DNA from: Kaistia hirudinis
GTDB taxonomy: Bacteria > Pseudomonadota > Alphaproteobacteria > Rhizobiales > Kaistiaceae
Assembly: GCF_014196455.1 (NCBI RefSeq)
Contig: NZ_JACIDS010000003.1
Span: 682,001-746,000, forward strand
Direction: 5' to 3'
Length of the DNA: 64,000 bases
Part shown: piece by piece, positions 54,979 through 63,166 of the stretch
Position numbering within the stretch: position 1 is the first letter of the stretch
Layout of the letters: every line of letters starts with the position of its first letter
The notes under the pieces: model-generated
What the model was told of the DNA's origin: nothing
The model's input: the letters and a program-made list of their open reading frames with translations, nothing else
Database searches by the model: none
Translations under genes and position numbers: made by a program

Positions 54979-55521
54979 ATGTCCGATTTGTGGATCTTTG
55001 GCTATGGCTCGCTGATGTGGCGGCCGGGCTTTTCCTATGTCGAGGCGCAGCCTGCGCGTCTCTATGGCGAGCACCGCGCGCTCTGCATCTATTCCTTCGT
55101 CCATCGCGGAACGCCGGAAAAGCCTGGCCTCGTATTGGGGCTGGACCAAGGCGGTTCGTGCCGCGGCGTCGCCTTCCGCGTGGACCCGTCGGAGCAACAG
55201 GCGACCATCGCCTATCTGCGCGAGCGGGAGCTCGTCACGCATGTCTATCGCGAGGTCGAACGGCCGCTGCGGCTGGAGGACGGCACGGGCCGCGGGGTGC
55301 GCGGCCTCGCCTATGTCGTCGATCGCGCGCATCAGCAATATGCCGGCCGGCTCGACCCGGAGACGGTGCTCTCCCATATCCGCGATTCCGAGGGCGTGTC
55401 GGGCCGGAACCGCGATTATGTGATCGCCACCAGCCGCCATCTGGAGCAGGTCGGCGTGCATGATCCGCTGCTCGCCTGGCTCGCGCGCACCCTCGAGGCC
55501 GAGACGCTCACGCCGTCCTGA
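54979..55521 (+). CDS. ChaC-like gamma-glutamylcyclotransferase
   Basis: A 180-residue protein that degrades glutathione to 5-oxoproline and Cys-Gly in this family. The substrate-loop motif is at the start (DLWIFGYGSLMWRPGF), and later residues include RGVAFRVDPSEQQATIAYLR (with the following Glu) and VSGRNRDYVIATSRHLEQVG. Cytosolic. It overlaps the convergent acyltransferase gene by 14 bases at its 3' end. Confidence 0.93.
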   Translation: MSDLWIFGYGSLMWRPGFSYVEAQPARLYGEHRALCIYSFVHRGTPEKPGLVLGLDQGGSCRGVAFRVDPSEQQATIAYLRERELVTHVYREVERPLRLEDGTGRGVRGLAYVVDRAHQQYAGRLDPETVLSHIRDSEGVSGRNRDYVIATSRHLEQVGVHDPLLAWLARTLEAETLTPS

Positions 55522-56290
55522 GCGCCGAAAGCTTCGCCTCGGCCTCCGCCGGCAGCGGCGGATGGCCCGGCGTCTTCACCGCCTCTTCCAGCAGGCGGTC
55601 GCTCGCCGGCTCGATTGTGTCGATCAGGCGGTGCAGGAAGGTCTTGGAATCGAGGCCCGGCGGGATCGGATCGAGCACTTCGATGATGATCGTGCCCGGA
55701 TAGCGCAGGAAGGACCGGCGCGGCCAGTAGAGCCCGGCATTGAGCGCGATCGGATAGACCGGGACCTTGAGCTCCCGGTAGAGGTGGATGATGCCGAACT
55801 TGTAATCCGGCGGGGCGCCGACCGGCCGGCGCGTGCCTTCCGGAAACAGGATGATCTGCCGCCCCTCGGCCACCGCCGCGCGCGAATCCGCCGCGAGCTT
55901 GCGCAGCGCCTTGGAGCCGCCGGCGCGGTCGACGGCGATCATGCCGGCCTTCCACGTGTACCAGCCGAACAGCGGGATGAACATCAGCTGCCGCTTCATG
56001 ACGTAGGTCGGGTCGGCGAGCAGCGGGAAGAGCGCCATCGTCTCGAAGGCCGACTGGTGCTTGGGCGCCAGCAGCGCGCCGCCCTTGGGCAGCTTGTCCA
56101 GCCCGCGCACCTCGATCTTCGTGCCGGCGAAGACGCGCAGCGCCCACATGGACGCGCCGGTCCAGAACTTGACTACGGCGATCGCGGCCTTGTGCGGCAG
56201 GAAGAAGAAGAACGGCAGCGTGACGAGCAGGATCGCCGCCATGATGACGTAGAACGCGATCTGGAAGAGGATCGAGCGGAGGATCAGCAT
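55508..56290 (-). CDS. plsC: 1-acyl-sn-glycerol-3-phosphate acyltransferase
   Basis: A 260-residue membrane-associated acyltransferase of phospholipid synthesis. The N-terminal hydrophobic segments (ILFQIAFYVIMAAILLVTLP) anchor it. Motif I is KHQSAFE, with Glu in the place of the usual Asp of HxxxxD; motif III is LFPEGTRRPVG. This His-x4-Glu variant occurs in related alphaproteobacterial proteins as far as I recall. It is downstream of the YdcF gene and may be co-transcribed. Confidence 0.9.
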   Translation of the reverse strand: MLILRSILFQIAFYVIMAAILLVTLPFFFFLPHKAAIAVVKFWTGASMWALRVFAGTKIEVRGLDKLPKGGALLAPKHQSAFETMALFPLLADPTYVMKRQLMFIPLFGWYTWKAGMIAVDRAGGSKALRKLAADSRAAVAEGRQIILFPEGTRRPVGAPPDYKFGIIHLYRELKVPVYPIALNAGLYWPRRSFLRYPGTIIIEVLDPIPPGLDSKTFLHRLIDTIEPASDRLLEEAVKTPGHPPLPAEAEAKLSALRTA

Positions 56291-56324
56291 GGTCCGGCTC
56301 TGCGGTGGCGTCGAGGAATCGGCG

Positions 56325-57086
56325 TCAGCGCAAAACCTCAGGCGCCACGCCGGCCGCGCTCGCCGTCGCCGACGGCTCGGTCTCGTGCAGCTCCTTCGGC
56401 GACTCGAACACGAGCCGCGCTCTGGCGAGCGTATACTTCAGGTACTCTGCCAAGAGAAGGCGGGCGGAGCTCGCATGGCGCCACCAGCGTTCCATTTCCA
56501 GCTGAGGGTTGCGGATTGGATACGCTATCAGTTCCACATCCGGCATCGCGCTCGCCAGTTCCACCATGCTGCGCGGCATGTGGTAGTCGCTCGTGACCAC
56601 GATCAGCGAGCGGTATTTGTGGTCCTCGGCCCAGGCGCGTGCCTCGTCGGCATTGCCGATCGTGTCGCGGGCCGCATGGCCGAGATCGACCCGCGTATCC
56701 AGCGAGCCGCGCGCATCCGGGTCCAGCGTCGAGGCGATCTCGCGCCGGCCGACCGAGGGATTGACGCCCGAGATCAGCAGCCGTCCGGCGCGGTTGGCGG
56801 AGAGCAGGTTGAGCGCGCCATCGATGCGCGCCGCGCCGCCGGTGAGCGCCACAATGCCCTCGGCGCGCGGATCGGACGGCCGCTCGCTGGTTCCCACGAG
56901 CAGGGCGAAGCGGGCGAAATCGGCGGCGACGACCAGCAGGACGACGAGGATCACCAGCAGCAACGACGAGACGAAACGCCGGAACGGCGAGCGCCGCCGC
57001 ACGGCGCGACGCGGCATCTGGGCGACCGTTCCCGTACGGAATGCCGGCCGCGCCATCTCGATCCGGGATGGAATCGCATCGCTCAT
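56325..57086 (-). CDS. YdcF-family (DUF218) protein
   Basis: A 253-residue protein with one N-terminal membrane segment (SSLLLVILVVLLVVAADFAR) and a periplasmic DUF218 domain: GIVALTGGAARIDGALNLLS, RLLISGVNPSVG, TIGNADEARAWAEDHKYRSL, and VVTSDYHMPRSMVELASAMP. The family is linked to cell-wall or vancomycin-related phenotypes (SanA/ElyC-like) but its reaction is unknown. It stands between plsC and ftsX on the same strand, in a conserved envelope gene group. Confidence 0.88.
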   Translation of the reverse strand: MSDAIPSRIEMARPAFRTGTVAQMPRRAVRRRSPFRRFVSSLLLVILVVLLVVAADFARFALLVGTSERPSDPRAEGIVALTGGAARIDGALNLLSANRAGRLLISGVNPSVGRREIASTLDPDARGSLDTRVDLGHAARDTIGNADEARAWAEDHKYRSLIVVTSDYHMPRSMVELASAMPDVELIAYPIRNPQLEMERWWRHASSARLLLAEYLKYTLARARLVFESPKELHETEPSATASAAGVAPEVLR

Positions 57087-57143
57087 CGGGTCAGGATCGT
57101 AGCAGATTGGGGCAGGGGATGGGCAAGACGGTACGGAGCCGGC

Positions 57144-58142
57144 TCACTCGAGTGCGGCGAGATGGCGATAGACGGTCAGGCGCGACGTCACCGCGGTCAT
57201 GAGCGCGATCAGCACGGCGATCACCAGCGCGCCGATATAGCCCTGCGGCCCGATCGCGAATCGCCCGAAAAGCGCCGACACTTGGTCGCCTTCCGGCGTC
57301 GCGAGCGAGCGGGTCAGGAAGAAGGAGAGCAAGGCGAACAGGAACGACGCTGCGGCGGCGCCCCAGAGCCCGCCCTTGAGGCCGAGCAGCAGGAAATGAC
57401 GCTGGAACTCGCGCGCGATGAAGCCGGCCTCCGCGCCGACATAATGCAGCACCGAAACGATGTCGCGGTTAGAGGACATGGCGCCGCGCGTCGCGAACAC
57501 GACGGAAAGCACGGTCGCGACGAAGACGAGCGCGAGGATCGAGAAGCCGATTATGACGGTGGCATTGGCCATCGCCTTCAGCCTCTCCGTCCAGCTGCGA
57601 TGATCGTCGAGGCTGGCGCCCTTGACCTCCTGCGTCAGCCGCTCGGCCAGCGCCGGCAGGTTCACCGCCTCGGGATCGGACAGTTCCACCACGATCAGGC
57701 GCGGGATCGGCAGATCGCTCATGTCGAGCCCGCTGCCGAGCCAGGGCTCCAGCAGCTTGGCGTTCTCCCAGTCCGCGAGCGCGCGCGCCGAGGCGACGCC
57801 CTTGGCGGAAAGGGCGATCGCCGTCGCCTTCTGCGCCTCCTGGTCGAGATCGACGCCCTCGGTCGGGCGAACCTGGATCGTGATCTCGCGGGTGATGTCG
57901 GACTGCCAGTCGAGCGAGGCGTCGCGAACGAGCGTCACCGCGCCGAGCGTGAGGCAGGCGAGGAAGCTCATGATCGCGATGACGATGGTCAGCGAGCGGC
58001 CGGCGATCGAGCCCGCCGGCACGATCGGGCCGGGCTTCTGCGCGCCGCCGCTGCGGCGACGCGGGCCGAGGAAGCGCGTGAAGAGGCCCTCGCGCGGCGC
58101 GGCTGCGAAGGCGTCGGCTCGTGCGGGGCGGGTTTCATTCAT
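57144..58142 (-). CDS. ftsX: Cell-division ABC transporter permease FtsX
   Basis: A 332-residue integral membrane protein of the FtsEX divisome complex, which couples ATP hydrolysis to activation of peptidoglycan hydrolases. The first membrane segment is near LTIVIAIMSFLACLTLGAVT, followed by a periplasmic loop (DASLDWQSDITREITIQVRP) and three C-terminal helices (TVIIGFSILALVFVATVLSV, LKGGLWGAAAASFLFALLSF). The start at 58142 overlaps the ftsE end by 8 bases, a typical coupling. Confidence 0.93.
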   Translation of the reverse strand: MNETRPARADAFAAAPREGLFTRFLGPRRRSGGAQKPGPIVPAGSIAGRSLTIVIAIMSFLACLTLGAVTLVRDASLDWQSDITREITIQVRPTEGVDLDQEAQKATAIALSAKGVASARALADWENAKLLEPWLGSGLDMSDLPIPRLIVVELSDPEAVNLPALAERLTQEVKGASLDDHRSWTERLKAMANATVIIGFSILALVFVATVLSVVFATRGAMSSNRDIVSVLHYVGAEAGFIAREFQRHFLLLGLKGGLWGAAAASFLFALLSFFLTRSLATPEGDQVSALFGRFAIGPQGYIGALVIAVLIALMTAVTSRLTVYRHLAALE

Positions 58143-58794
58143 AGATCGAAAGCCGCCCCTCATGCAGCACCATGCGGCGCGCATCGAACTGGTTCATGAG
58201 GCCGATATCGTGCGTGGCGATCACCACGGACGTTCCGAGCCGGTTCAGCTCCACGAACAGACGCAGAAGGCGCTTGGCGAGCGGCGGGTCGACGTTTCCG
58301 GTCGGCTCGTCGGCAAGCAGGATCTCCGGCTGGCCGATCAGCGCGCGCGCGATGGCCGCGCGCTGCTTCTCGCCGCCCGAGAGGATCGGCGGCAGCGCAT
58401 GCACCCGGTCGCCGAGGCCGACCCATTTCAGGAGCTCGATCACGTCGGCGCGATAGGAGATCTCCTCGCGGCCGAGCACGCGCAGCGGCATCGCGACATT
58501 CTCGAACGTCGTCAGATGGTCAAGCAGGCGGAATTCCTGGAACACGACGCCGATCCGGCGGCGGAGCGCCGGAAGCTCGGCCTTGCGGATGGTGCCGACG
58601 TCCCGATCGAACACGGTAATCAGGCCGCGCGTCGGCTTCAGCGACATGAAAAGCAGCTTGAGCAGCGTGGATTTGCCCGCGCCCGAGGGGCCGGTCAGGA
58701 ACTGGAACGATTTCGGCGCGATCTGAAACGAGAGGTCGCGCAGGACCTCGGCGCCCATTCCATATCGCAGGCCGACATTTTCAAATCGGATCAA
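58135..58794 (-). CDS. ftsE: Cell-division ATP-binding protein FtsE
   Basis: A 219-residue ATPase partner of FtsX. Walker A is GPSGAGKST, signature LSGGEKQRAAIARAL and Walker B ILLADEPTGNVD. The start is taken as TTG at 58794 (read as M-IRFENVGLRYGMG), because the domain begins there and the length fits the family. The upstream frame to 58956 is poor in conserved residues. It is divergent from the membrane protein gene that begins near 58893. Confidence 0.93.
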   Translation of the reverse strand: MIRFENVGLRYGMGAEVLRDLSFQIAPKSFQFLTGPSGAGKSTLLKLLFMSLKPTRGLITVFDRDVGTIRKAELPALRRRIGVVFQEFRLLDHLTTFENVAMPLRVLGREEISYRADVIELLKWVGLGDRVHALPPILSGGEKQRAAIARALIGQPEILLADEPTGNVDPPLAKRLLRLFVELNRLGTSVVIATHDIGLMNQFDARRMVLHEGRLSIYE

Positions 58795-58892
58795 TAGAAA
58801 ATCCCCGTTCGGCCTCCGGCCCTCAGGCTGCGGACCCGCCGTCGCGCCGCGCCAGCATGTCCGCGGCAGCGTTAACGACTTTCCAATTCCCC

Positions 58893-59534
58893 ATGGTTCA
58901 TGACGTGGAAATGCCACTCGATCAAGGCAAAGCCGCGGCGCTCTTCCGGGCGACATGCGGCGGCGGCTTCACGAGGGGCCCGAATCGGGTTGAAATCGAC
59001 GAATCGGCGCCGCTTTGCGCCAACACAAGGATCGCACGGGTCTTGCTCGGCGGGAACAACGCGGTGAAGACGAGGGGAGCGACGCCGGGCCGGTCCGCGC
59101 AGGACTGGCGCGACGGCGCGTCGCTTCTGCTGCTCGCCGTCCTCGTGGCCGCCTTCCTGCTCGGCCGCGCGCCGCTCGTCGCCGCCGCGCCGGGGCTCGC
59201 CAGCCTCTATGCGCGGCTCGGCCTGCCCGTGAACCTCCGCGGGCTCGATTTCGGCACTGTCTCGATGGTGCGAGACGTAGAGGGCGGCGCGTCCGGCCTG
59301 GTCGTCTCCGGCGAGATCGTCAATCCGGGCGGCGCGCCACGAGGGCTTCCTGCGCTTCGCTTCACGCTGTACGACGGGCACGGCCGAGAGGTCGGCGGCT
59401 GGTCGGCTGACATCGATCACGCCCCGCTTTCGGCCGGCGAGGCCGCGCCGTTCCGGTCAAGACTGGCCAACCCGCCGGAAGCGGCGCGCCAGCTAGCGCT
59501 GCGCTTCGAAGACGCGGCAGAAGGAAAGCCCTGA
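58893..59534 (+). CDS. DUF3426-like membrane protein lacking zinc ribbon
   Basis: A protein of about 213 residues with one membrane segment (ASLLLLAVLVAAFLLGRAPL) and a C-terminal beta domain (SGEIVNPGGAPRGLPALRFT, ALRFEDAAEGKP) like the DUF3426/FxLYD parts of alphaproteobacterial proteins found beside ftsE. Such proteins usually begin with an MJ0042-type zinc ribbon, which is absent here. The start is uncertain: ATG at 58893 or 58911, or GTG at 59064. The N-terminal 60 residues look unconserved. It is the first gene of an operon with hpt and cpdR. Confidence 0.65.
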   Translation: MVHDVEMPLDQGKAAALFRATCGGGFTRGPNRVEIDESAPLCANTRIARVLLGGNNAVKTRGATPGRSAQDWRDGASLLLLAVLVAAFLLGRAPLVAAAPGLASLYARLGLPVNLRGLDFGTVSMVRDVEGGASGLVVSGEIVNPGGAPRGLPALRFTLYDGHGREVGGWSADIDHAPLSAGEAAPFRSRLANPPEAARQLALRFEDAAEGKP

Positions 59535-59535
59535 T

Positions 59536-60075
59536 ATGCCCATCGTCCGCGGCCGCAGCATTCGCGTCCTCTATGACATCGATACGATCGACGCGCGCAA
59601 CCGCGAGCTGGCGGCCGAGATCGCAGCGTCCGGCTATCGCGACCTGCTGGTGATTTCGATCCTCAAGGGCAGTTTCGTCTTTGCCGCGGATCTGATTCGC
59701 GCCCTGCATGAGTCCGGGCTCGCGCCCGAGGTCGAGTTCATCTCGCTGTCGAGCTATGGCGCCGGCACGGAATCGAGCGGCAATGTCCGCGTGGTCAAGG
59801 ACATCGAGAGCGATGTGAAGGGCCGCGACGTGCTCCTCATCGACGACATTCTCGAATCGGGCCGCACGATCTCCTTCGCGCGCAAGCTCATGGAGGAGCG
59901 CGGCGCGAACCGGGTCGGCGTCGCCGTGCTGCTGGAGAAGCCGGGCAAGCGCGCCGTTCCGATCGAGGCGGAGCATGTCGGCTTCGTCTGTCCGGACCTC
60001 TTCGTGGTCGGATACGGCATGGATGCGGGTCACGCCTTCCGCGAGCTTCCGTTCGTGGGCGTGGTCGAGGACTGA
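59536..60075 (+). CDS. hpt: Hypoxanthine phosphoribosyltransferase
   Basis: Purine salvage enzyme converting hypoxanthine or guanine with PRPP to IMP or GMP; cytosolic; 179 residues. The PRPP-binding motif is VLLIDDILESGRTISFARKL. SILKGSFVFAADLIRAL and SLSSYGAGTESSGNVRVVKD form the loop regions, and FVVGYGMDAGHAFRELPFVG is the conserved C-terminus. One base separates it from the preceding stop, so it is probably co-transcribed. Confidence 0.94.
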   Translation: MPIVRGRSIRVLYDIDTIDARNRELAAEIAASGYRDLLVISILKGSFVFAADLIRALHESGLAPEVEFISLSSYGAGTESSGNVRVVKDIESDVKGRDVLLIDDILESGRTISFARKLMEERGANRVGVAVLLEKPGKRAVPIEAEHVGFVCPDLFVVGYGMDAGHAFRELPFVGVVED

Positions 60076-60106
60076 TTTTCGGGCAGGGTTTTGGGGAAGG
60101 ACGGGC

Positions 60107-60505
60107 ATGGCGCGCATTTTGGTGACGGAAGACGACGACGCGGTCCGCAGCTTCGTGGCGCGGGCGCTGACGCTCGACGGCCACCGGATCGAGACGGCGG
60201 AGGATGGCGCCGACGCGCTGGAAACGCTGCGTCGCGAGGAGGGCGCGTTCGATCTGCTGCTCTCCGACATCAAGATGCCGATGATGGACGGCATCGCGCT
60301 CGCCAAGGAGGCGAAGCCCGAATTTCCCGGCCTGACGATCCTGCTGATGACCGGCTTCGCCGACCAGCGTGAACGCGCCGACGATCTCGCGCGCATCATT
60401 CACGACGTGGTGCAGAAGCCGTTCTCGCTCGCCGAGATCCGTTCGGCCGTCGGCGCCGCGCTCGAGGCGGCGTTCCCCGTATCGCCGCGGCAGGCCTGCG
60501 CCTGA
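60107..60505 (+). CDS. cpdR: CpdR-type response regulator
   Basis: A 132-residue single-domain receiver. The acidic pocket is EDDD at residues 8-11, the phospho-acceptor Asp is D54 in LLLSDIKMPMMDG, the Thr is in LMTGFADQRERA, and the Lys is in VVQKPFSLAEIR. These stretches match CpdR, which directs ClpXP to degrade CtrA in cell-cycle control of alphaproteobacteria. The start at 60107 has GGGGAAGGA upstream. It ends 7 bases from the convergent DUF4175 gene. Confidence 0.9.
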   Translation: MARILVTEDDDAVRSFVARALTLDGHRIETAEDGADALETLRREEGAFDLLLSDIKMPMMDGIALAKEAKPEFPGLTILLMTGFADQRERADDLARIIHDVVQKPFSLAEIRSAVGAALEAAFPVSPRQACA

Positions 60506-60512
60506 ACGCGCG

Positions 60513-63059
60513 TCAGTAGCGCTGCAGCAGCCGCTCGAGATAGTCCTTCTCGAGCAGCGGCCTGGCCGCGTCGCCGAGGCGGCGGCGTATGTCGTCGAGG
60601 ATCTCGCGGGCGCGCTGCGTGTCGATCGCGTCCGGAACCTTGACCGAGGAGCCGAGATCATTGCCGCGCCCGGCCTGCTGGCGGCCGAGCGGGTCCTGGC
60701 CCGGCGCGGTTCCGCCGCCCTGCCGCACGCCGGTGCCGTTCTGCTGCTGGCGCGCCATGCGGTCCGCGAGGCTGCGGGCGCCTTCGCGCAGCGCCTGCAA
60801 CGCCTGGCCCTGCGGCCCCACGGCCTGATTGGGCTGGCCCTGGCCGAGCTGATCCGTCGCCTCGCCCATGGCGCGACCCGCCTGGCCGAGCCGGCCGTCG
60901 GGCTGCAGACCCTGCGCCTGCATATCCTTCTGCAACTGGTCGAGCTTGCGCTGGAGCTCCTGCTGGCCCTGGCGCAGCGCGTCGAGCGCCTGCTGCCGCT
61001 CCTGCGGCGTCATCGAAGGCAGGTCGGCACCGCTGCCGTCCGTGTCGGGATCGAGCTTGAAGGTGCGGTCCATCAATTGCTGCTGGCGGCGGATCATGTC
61101 GCCCAGCTTGTCGAGCGCCTCGTTCATCGGCCCGCCCTCGCCCTGCTGCGTTTGCTGGCTGCGGCCGGATTCCATGTTCTCCATCATCTGCTGCAATTCG
61201 CTGAGCAGTTGCTGCGCGGCCTCGCGCGATCCGGTCTTGGCCAGATTCTCGATCTGGTCGAGCATCTTCTGGAGATCCTGCTGGCTCATCACCCGCGCGT
61301 TCTGATCCATCGGCGCACGGGACTGCTCGGGATTGCGCTGTGCATTCTCGGCGAGCGCCTGCAGATATTTGTCCATGGCGGCGCGGAGGTCGCGCATCGC
61401 CTTGTCGATCTCCTCGTCGCTCGCGCCGCGGTCGAGCGCCTGCTTGAGCTGCTCCTGCGCGGCGCGGAGGTCCTGCGCCGCGAGGGAGAGGTCGCCGTCC
61501 TCGATGCCGAGCGCGATCTCCCACAGGAAATCGACGACCGAGCGCAGATCATCATCGCCGCGCGCGCCGGTCAGGCGGTGATAGGCGGCGCGGAGCGACA
61601 GATAGACGCCGTCGCTGTCATATTTCGACGGATCCATGGTGATCGCGTCGAGTGCGGCGGCGACGGCACCGGCCTTGCCGGCGTCGAGCGCGAGCGTGCG
61701 CCGCTGCTCGACGACGGCCCGCGCGATCGGATTGGTGAACTGGCGCATCGGCAGCACGAATTCGGTCGGCGCGCTCCTTCCGGTCTGGCCCGCCTCGTCG
61801 GTCGCCTCGAGGCTCATGCGCACCTTGGCGCCGGCCCAGGGATGCGCCGAGAGATCGCGGATCGTCTCGCCCGCCCCCTCGCGCATGCGCAGGCGCGGCA
61901 GGCCGAGCGGCATTTCCGGCGGGCCGACGAGCGGCCGTGCGGCTTCGCTTCCCGCGGGCGCGGCGCTTTCCAGGATCGCGCGCGCGGCGATGACGCCATA
62001 ATCGTCCGAGACGGAATAATTGAGCTGCAGCGCCCCCGACAGCGTCGCGCCGGGATCGCGCGTCAGCTCGATCTTGGGCGGCTGGTCGGGCGTCACGAGG
62101 AAATTCCAGGCCATCAGCGCGCTGCCGCCGCGATCGATCGCCACGCTGCCATCCTTGCGCAGCACGACGCGCCGCTCGCCGAGCGCCGGCGCCTGCGGCC
62201 CCTGCGCCGTGCCCGCAGCCGGGGTCTCCGCCGCTTCGAAGGGCACGTCGGCGCCATCCACCGTCTTCGCCACGACGGCGAGCGCATCATCCTGCGGCAC
62301 GCGCACGGTGACCACCGAGCCGAAGGGGATGCGCACGGGCTGCTCGCCGCCCGTCACGCGGGCCGATTCGCCGGTCAGGAAGATCGGCGGGATGCCCGTA
62401 TAGGCGGGCGGCGTCACCCAGGCATCGATCCGCGCCGCGATCTCGGCGGCGGGCAAGGTCGGTCGCACCGCGTCACCGATCAATTGCCGGCGATCCGCGC
62501 CCGCGGCAAAGAAGGCGACGAAGAGGAGCAGCGGCACGAGGAAGCGCAACGCATAGGGATCGCGCGCATTCATGCCCGGCGACGGCCAGCCGGCCCGGAC
62601 GGCACCGAGGCTTTCCACGAGACGCCGCCGGTGCGCGCGCCAGAGCGCGAGCGTCAGCGGATCGTCGGTGTCCTTCAGGCTGTCGTTGAGCGCAACGGCG
62701 GGCCGGTGCGGCGCCTGGCTGTGCTCCGCCACGCGGGCGAGGGCCTCGTCGGCGGTCGGTCCGCGGATGCCGCCGAGCCGCAGGACGAGGAACAGCAGGA
62801 TGGTACCGAGGAGGCCGAGCAGGGCGAAGCGCGCGAGATCGGGTACGCGCGACCAGAGGCCGAGCCAGGAGAGGATGAGGAAGACGCCGCCCAGCGCGAG
62901 GATCGGCACGAGGCGCGGCCAGACGCGCTCGAAGACGAGGGCCAGCCGGGCGCGCTCGATCGCGCGGGCGATCCGTTGCCGCGCCGCGGCTTCGCCGTCC
63001 GACGACACAAGTCGCTGGTCGGCCTCCCGCTTCGCCGCTCCGCCGGCAGGCTCGCTCAT
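60513..63059 (-). CDS. DUF4175 / TIGR02302 large membrane protein
   Basis: An 848-residue protein of the TIGR02302 (DUF4175) family restricted mostly to alphaproteobacteria. Membrane segments occur at residues about 50-67 (ILALGGVFLILSWLGLW), 75-93 (FALLGLLGTILLFLVLRL) and near 180 (FLVPLLLFVAFFAAG). A long extracytoplasmic region follows, with a Gln/Met-rich coiled-coil part (QDLQKMLDQIENLAKTGSRE, LLSELQQMMENMESGR) toward the C-terminus. Function unknown. It is downstream of lysA and convergent with cpdR. Confidence 0.88.
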   Translation of the reverse strand: MSEPAGGAAKREADQRLVSSDGEAAARQRIARAIERARLALVFERVWPRLVPILALGGVFLILSWLGLWSRVPDLARFALLGLLGTILLFLVLRLGGIRGPTADEALARVAEHSQAPHRPAVALNDSLKDTDDPLTLALWRAHRRRLVESLGAVRAGWPSPGMNARDPYALRFLVPLLLFVAFFAAGADRRQLIGDAVRPTLPAAEIAARIDAWVTPPAYTGIPPIFLTGESARVTGGEQPVRIPFGSVVTVRVPQDDALAVVAKTVDGADVPFEAAETPAAGTAQGPQAPALGERRVVLRKDGSVAIDRGGSALMAWNFLVTPDQPPKIELTRDPGATLSGALQLNYSVSDDYGVIAARAILESAAPAGSEAARPLVGPPEMPLGLPRLRMREGAGETIRDLSAHPWAGAKVRMSLEATDEAGQTGRSAPTEFVLPMRQFTNPIARAVVEQRRTLALDAGKAGAVAAALDAITMDPSKYDSDGVYLSLRAAYHRLTGARGDDDLRSVVDFLWEIALGIEDGDLSLAAQDLRAAQEQLKQALDRGASDEEIDKAMRDLRAAMDKYLQALAENAQRNPEQSRAPMDQNARVMSQQDLQKMLDQIENLAKTGSREAAQQLLSELQQMMENMESGRSQQTQQGEGGPMNEALDKLGDMIRRQQQLMDRTFKLDPDTDGSGADLPSMTPQERQQALDALRQGQQELQRKLDQLQKDMQAQGLQPDGRLGQAGRAMGEATDQLGQGQPNQAVGPQGQALQALREGARSLADRMARQQQNGTGVRQGGGTAPGQDPLGRQQAGRGNDLGSSVKVPDAIDTQRAREILDDIRRRLGDAARPLLEKDYLERLLQRY

Positions 63060-63166
63060 CCGCGCTCCGTTCGTCCCTCTCGCCGCCCAGCCGATCGGAT
63101 GAACAGTCTACCAACATAGCTGGGTCGGGGCGAGCCCTTCGGCAAGGCGCGCCCCGTCAACCGCCG

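Noticed and set aside
56289-58199. Long plus-strand frame across YdcF and ftsX
   Set aside because: Antisense shadow; Arg/Glu/Asp-rich with no conserved motif.
58865-58885. CtrA box between ftsE and the DUF3426-like gene
   Set aside because: TTAAC is followed at the right distance only by CCAATT, not a second TTAA, so the match is too weak.
60369-63119. 916-codon open frame opposite the DUF4175 gene
   Set aside because: Shadow frame of a GC-rich gene; no recognisable domain, and it starts inside cpdR.
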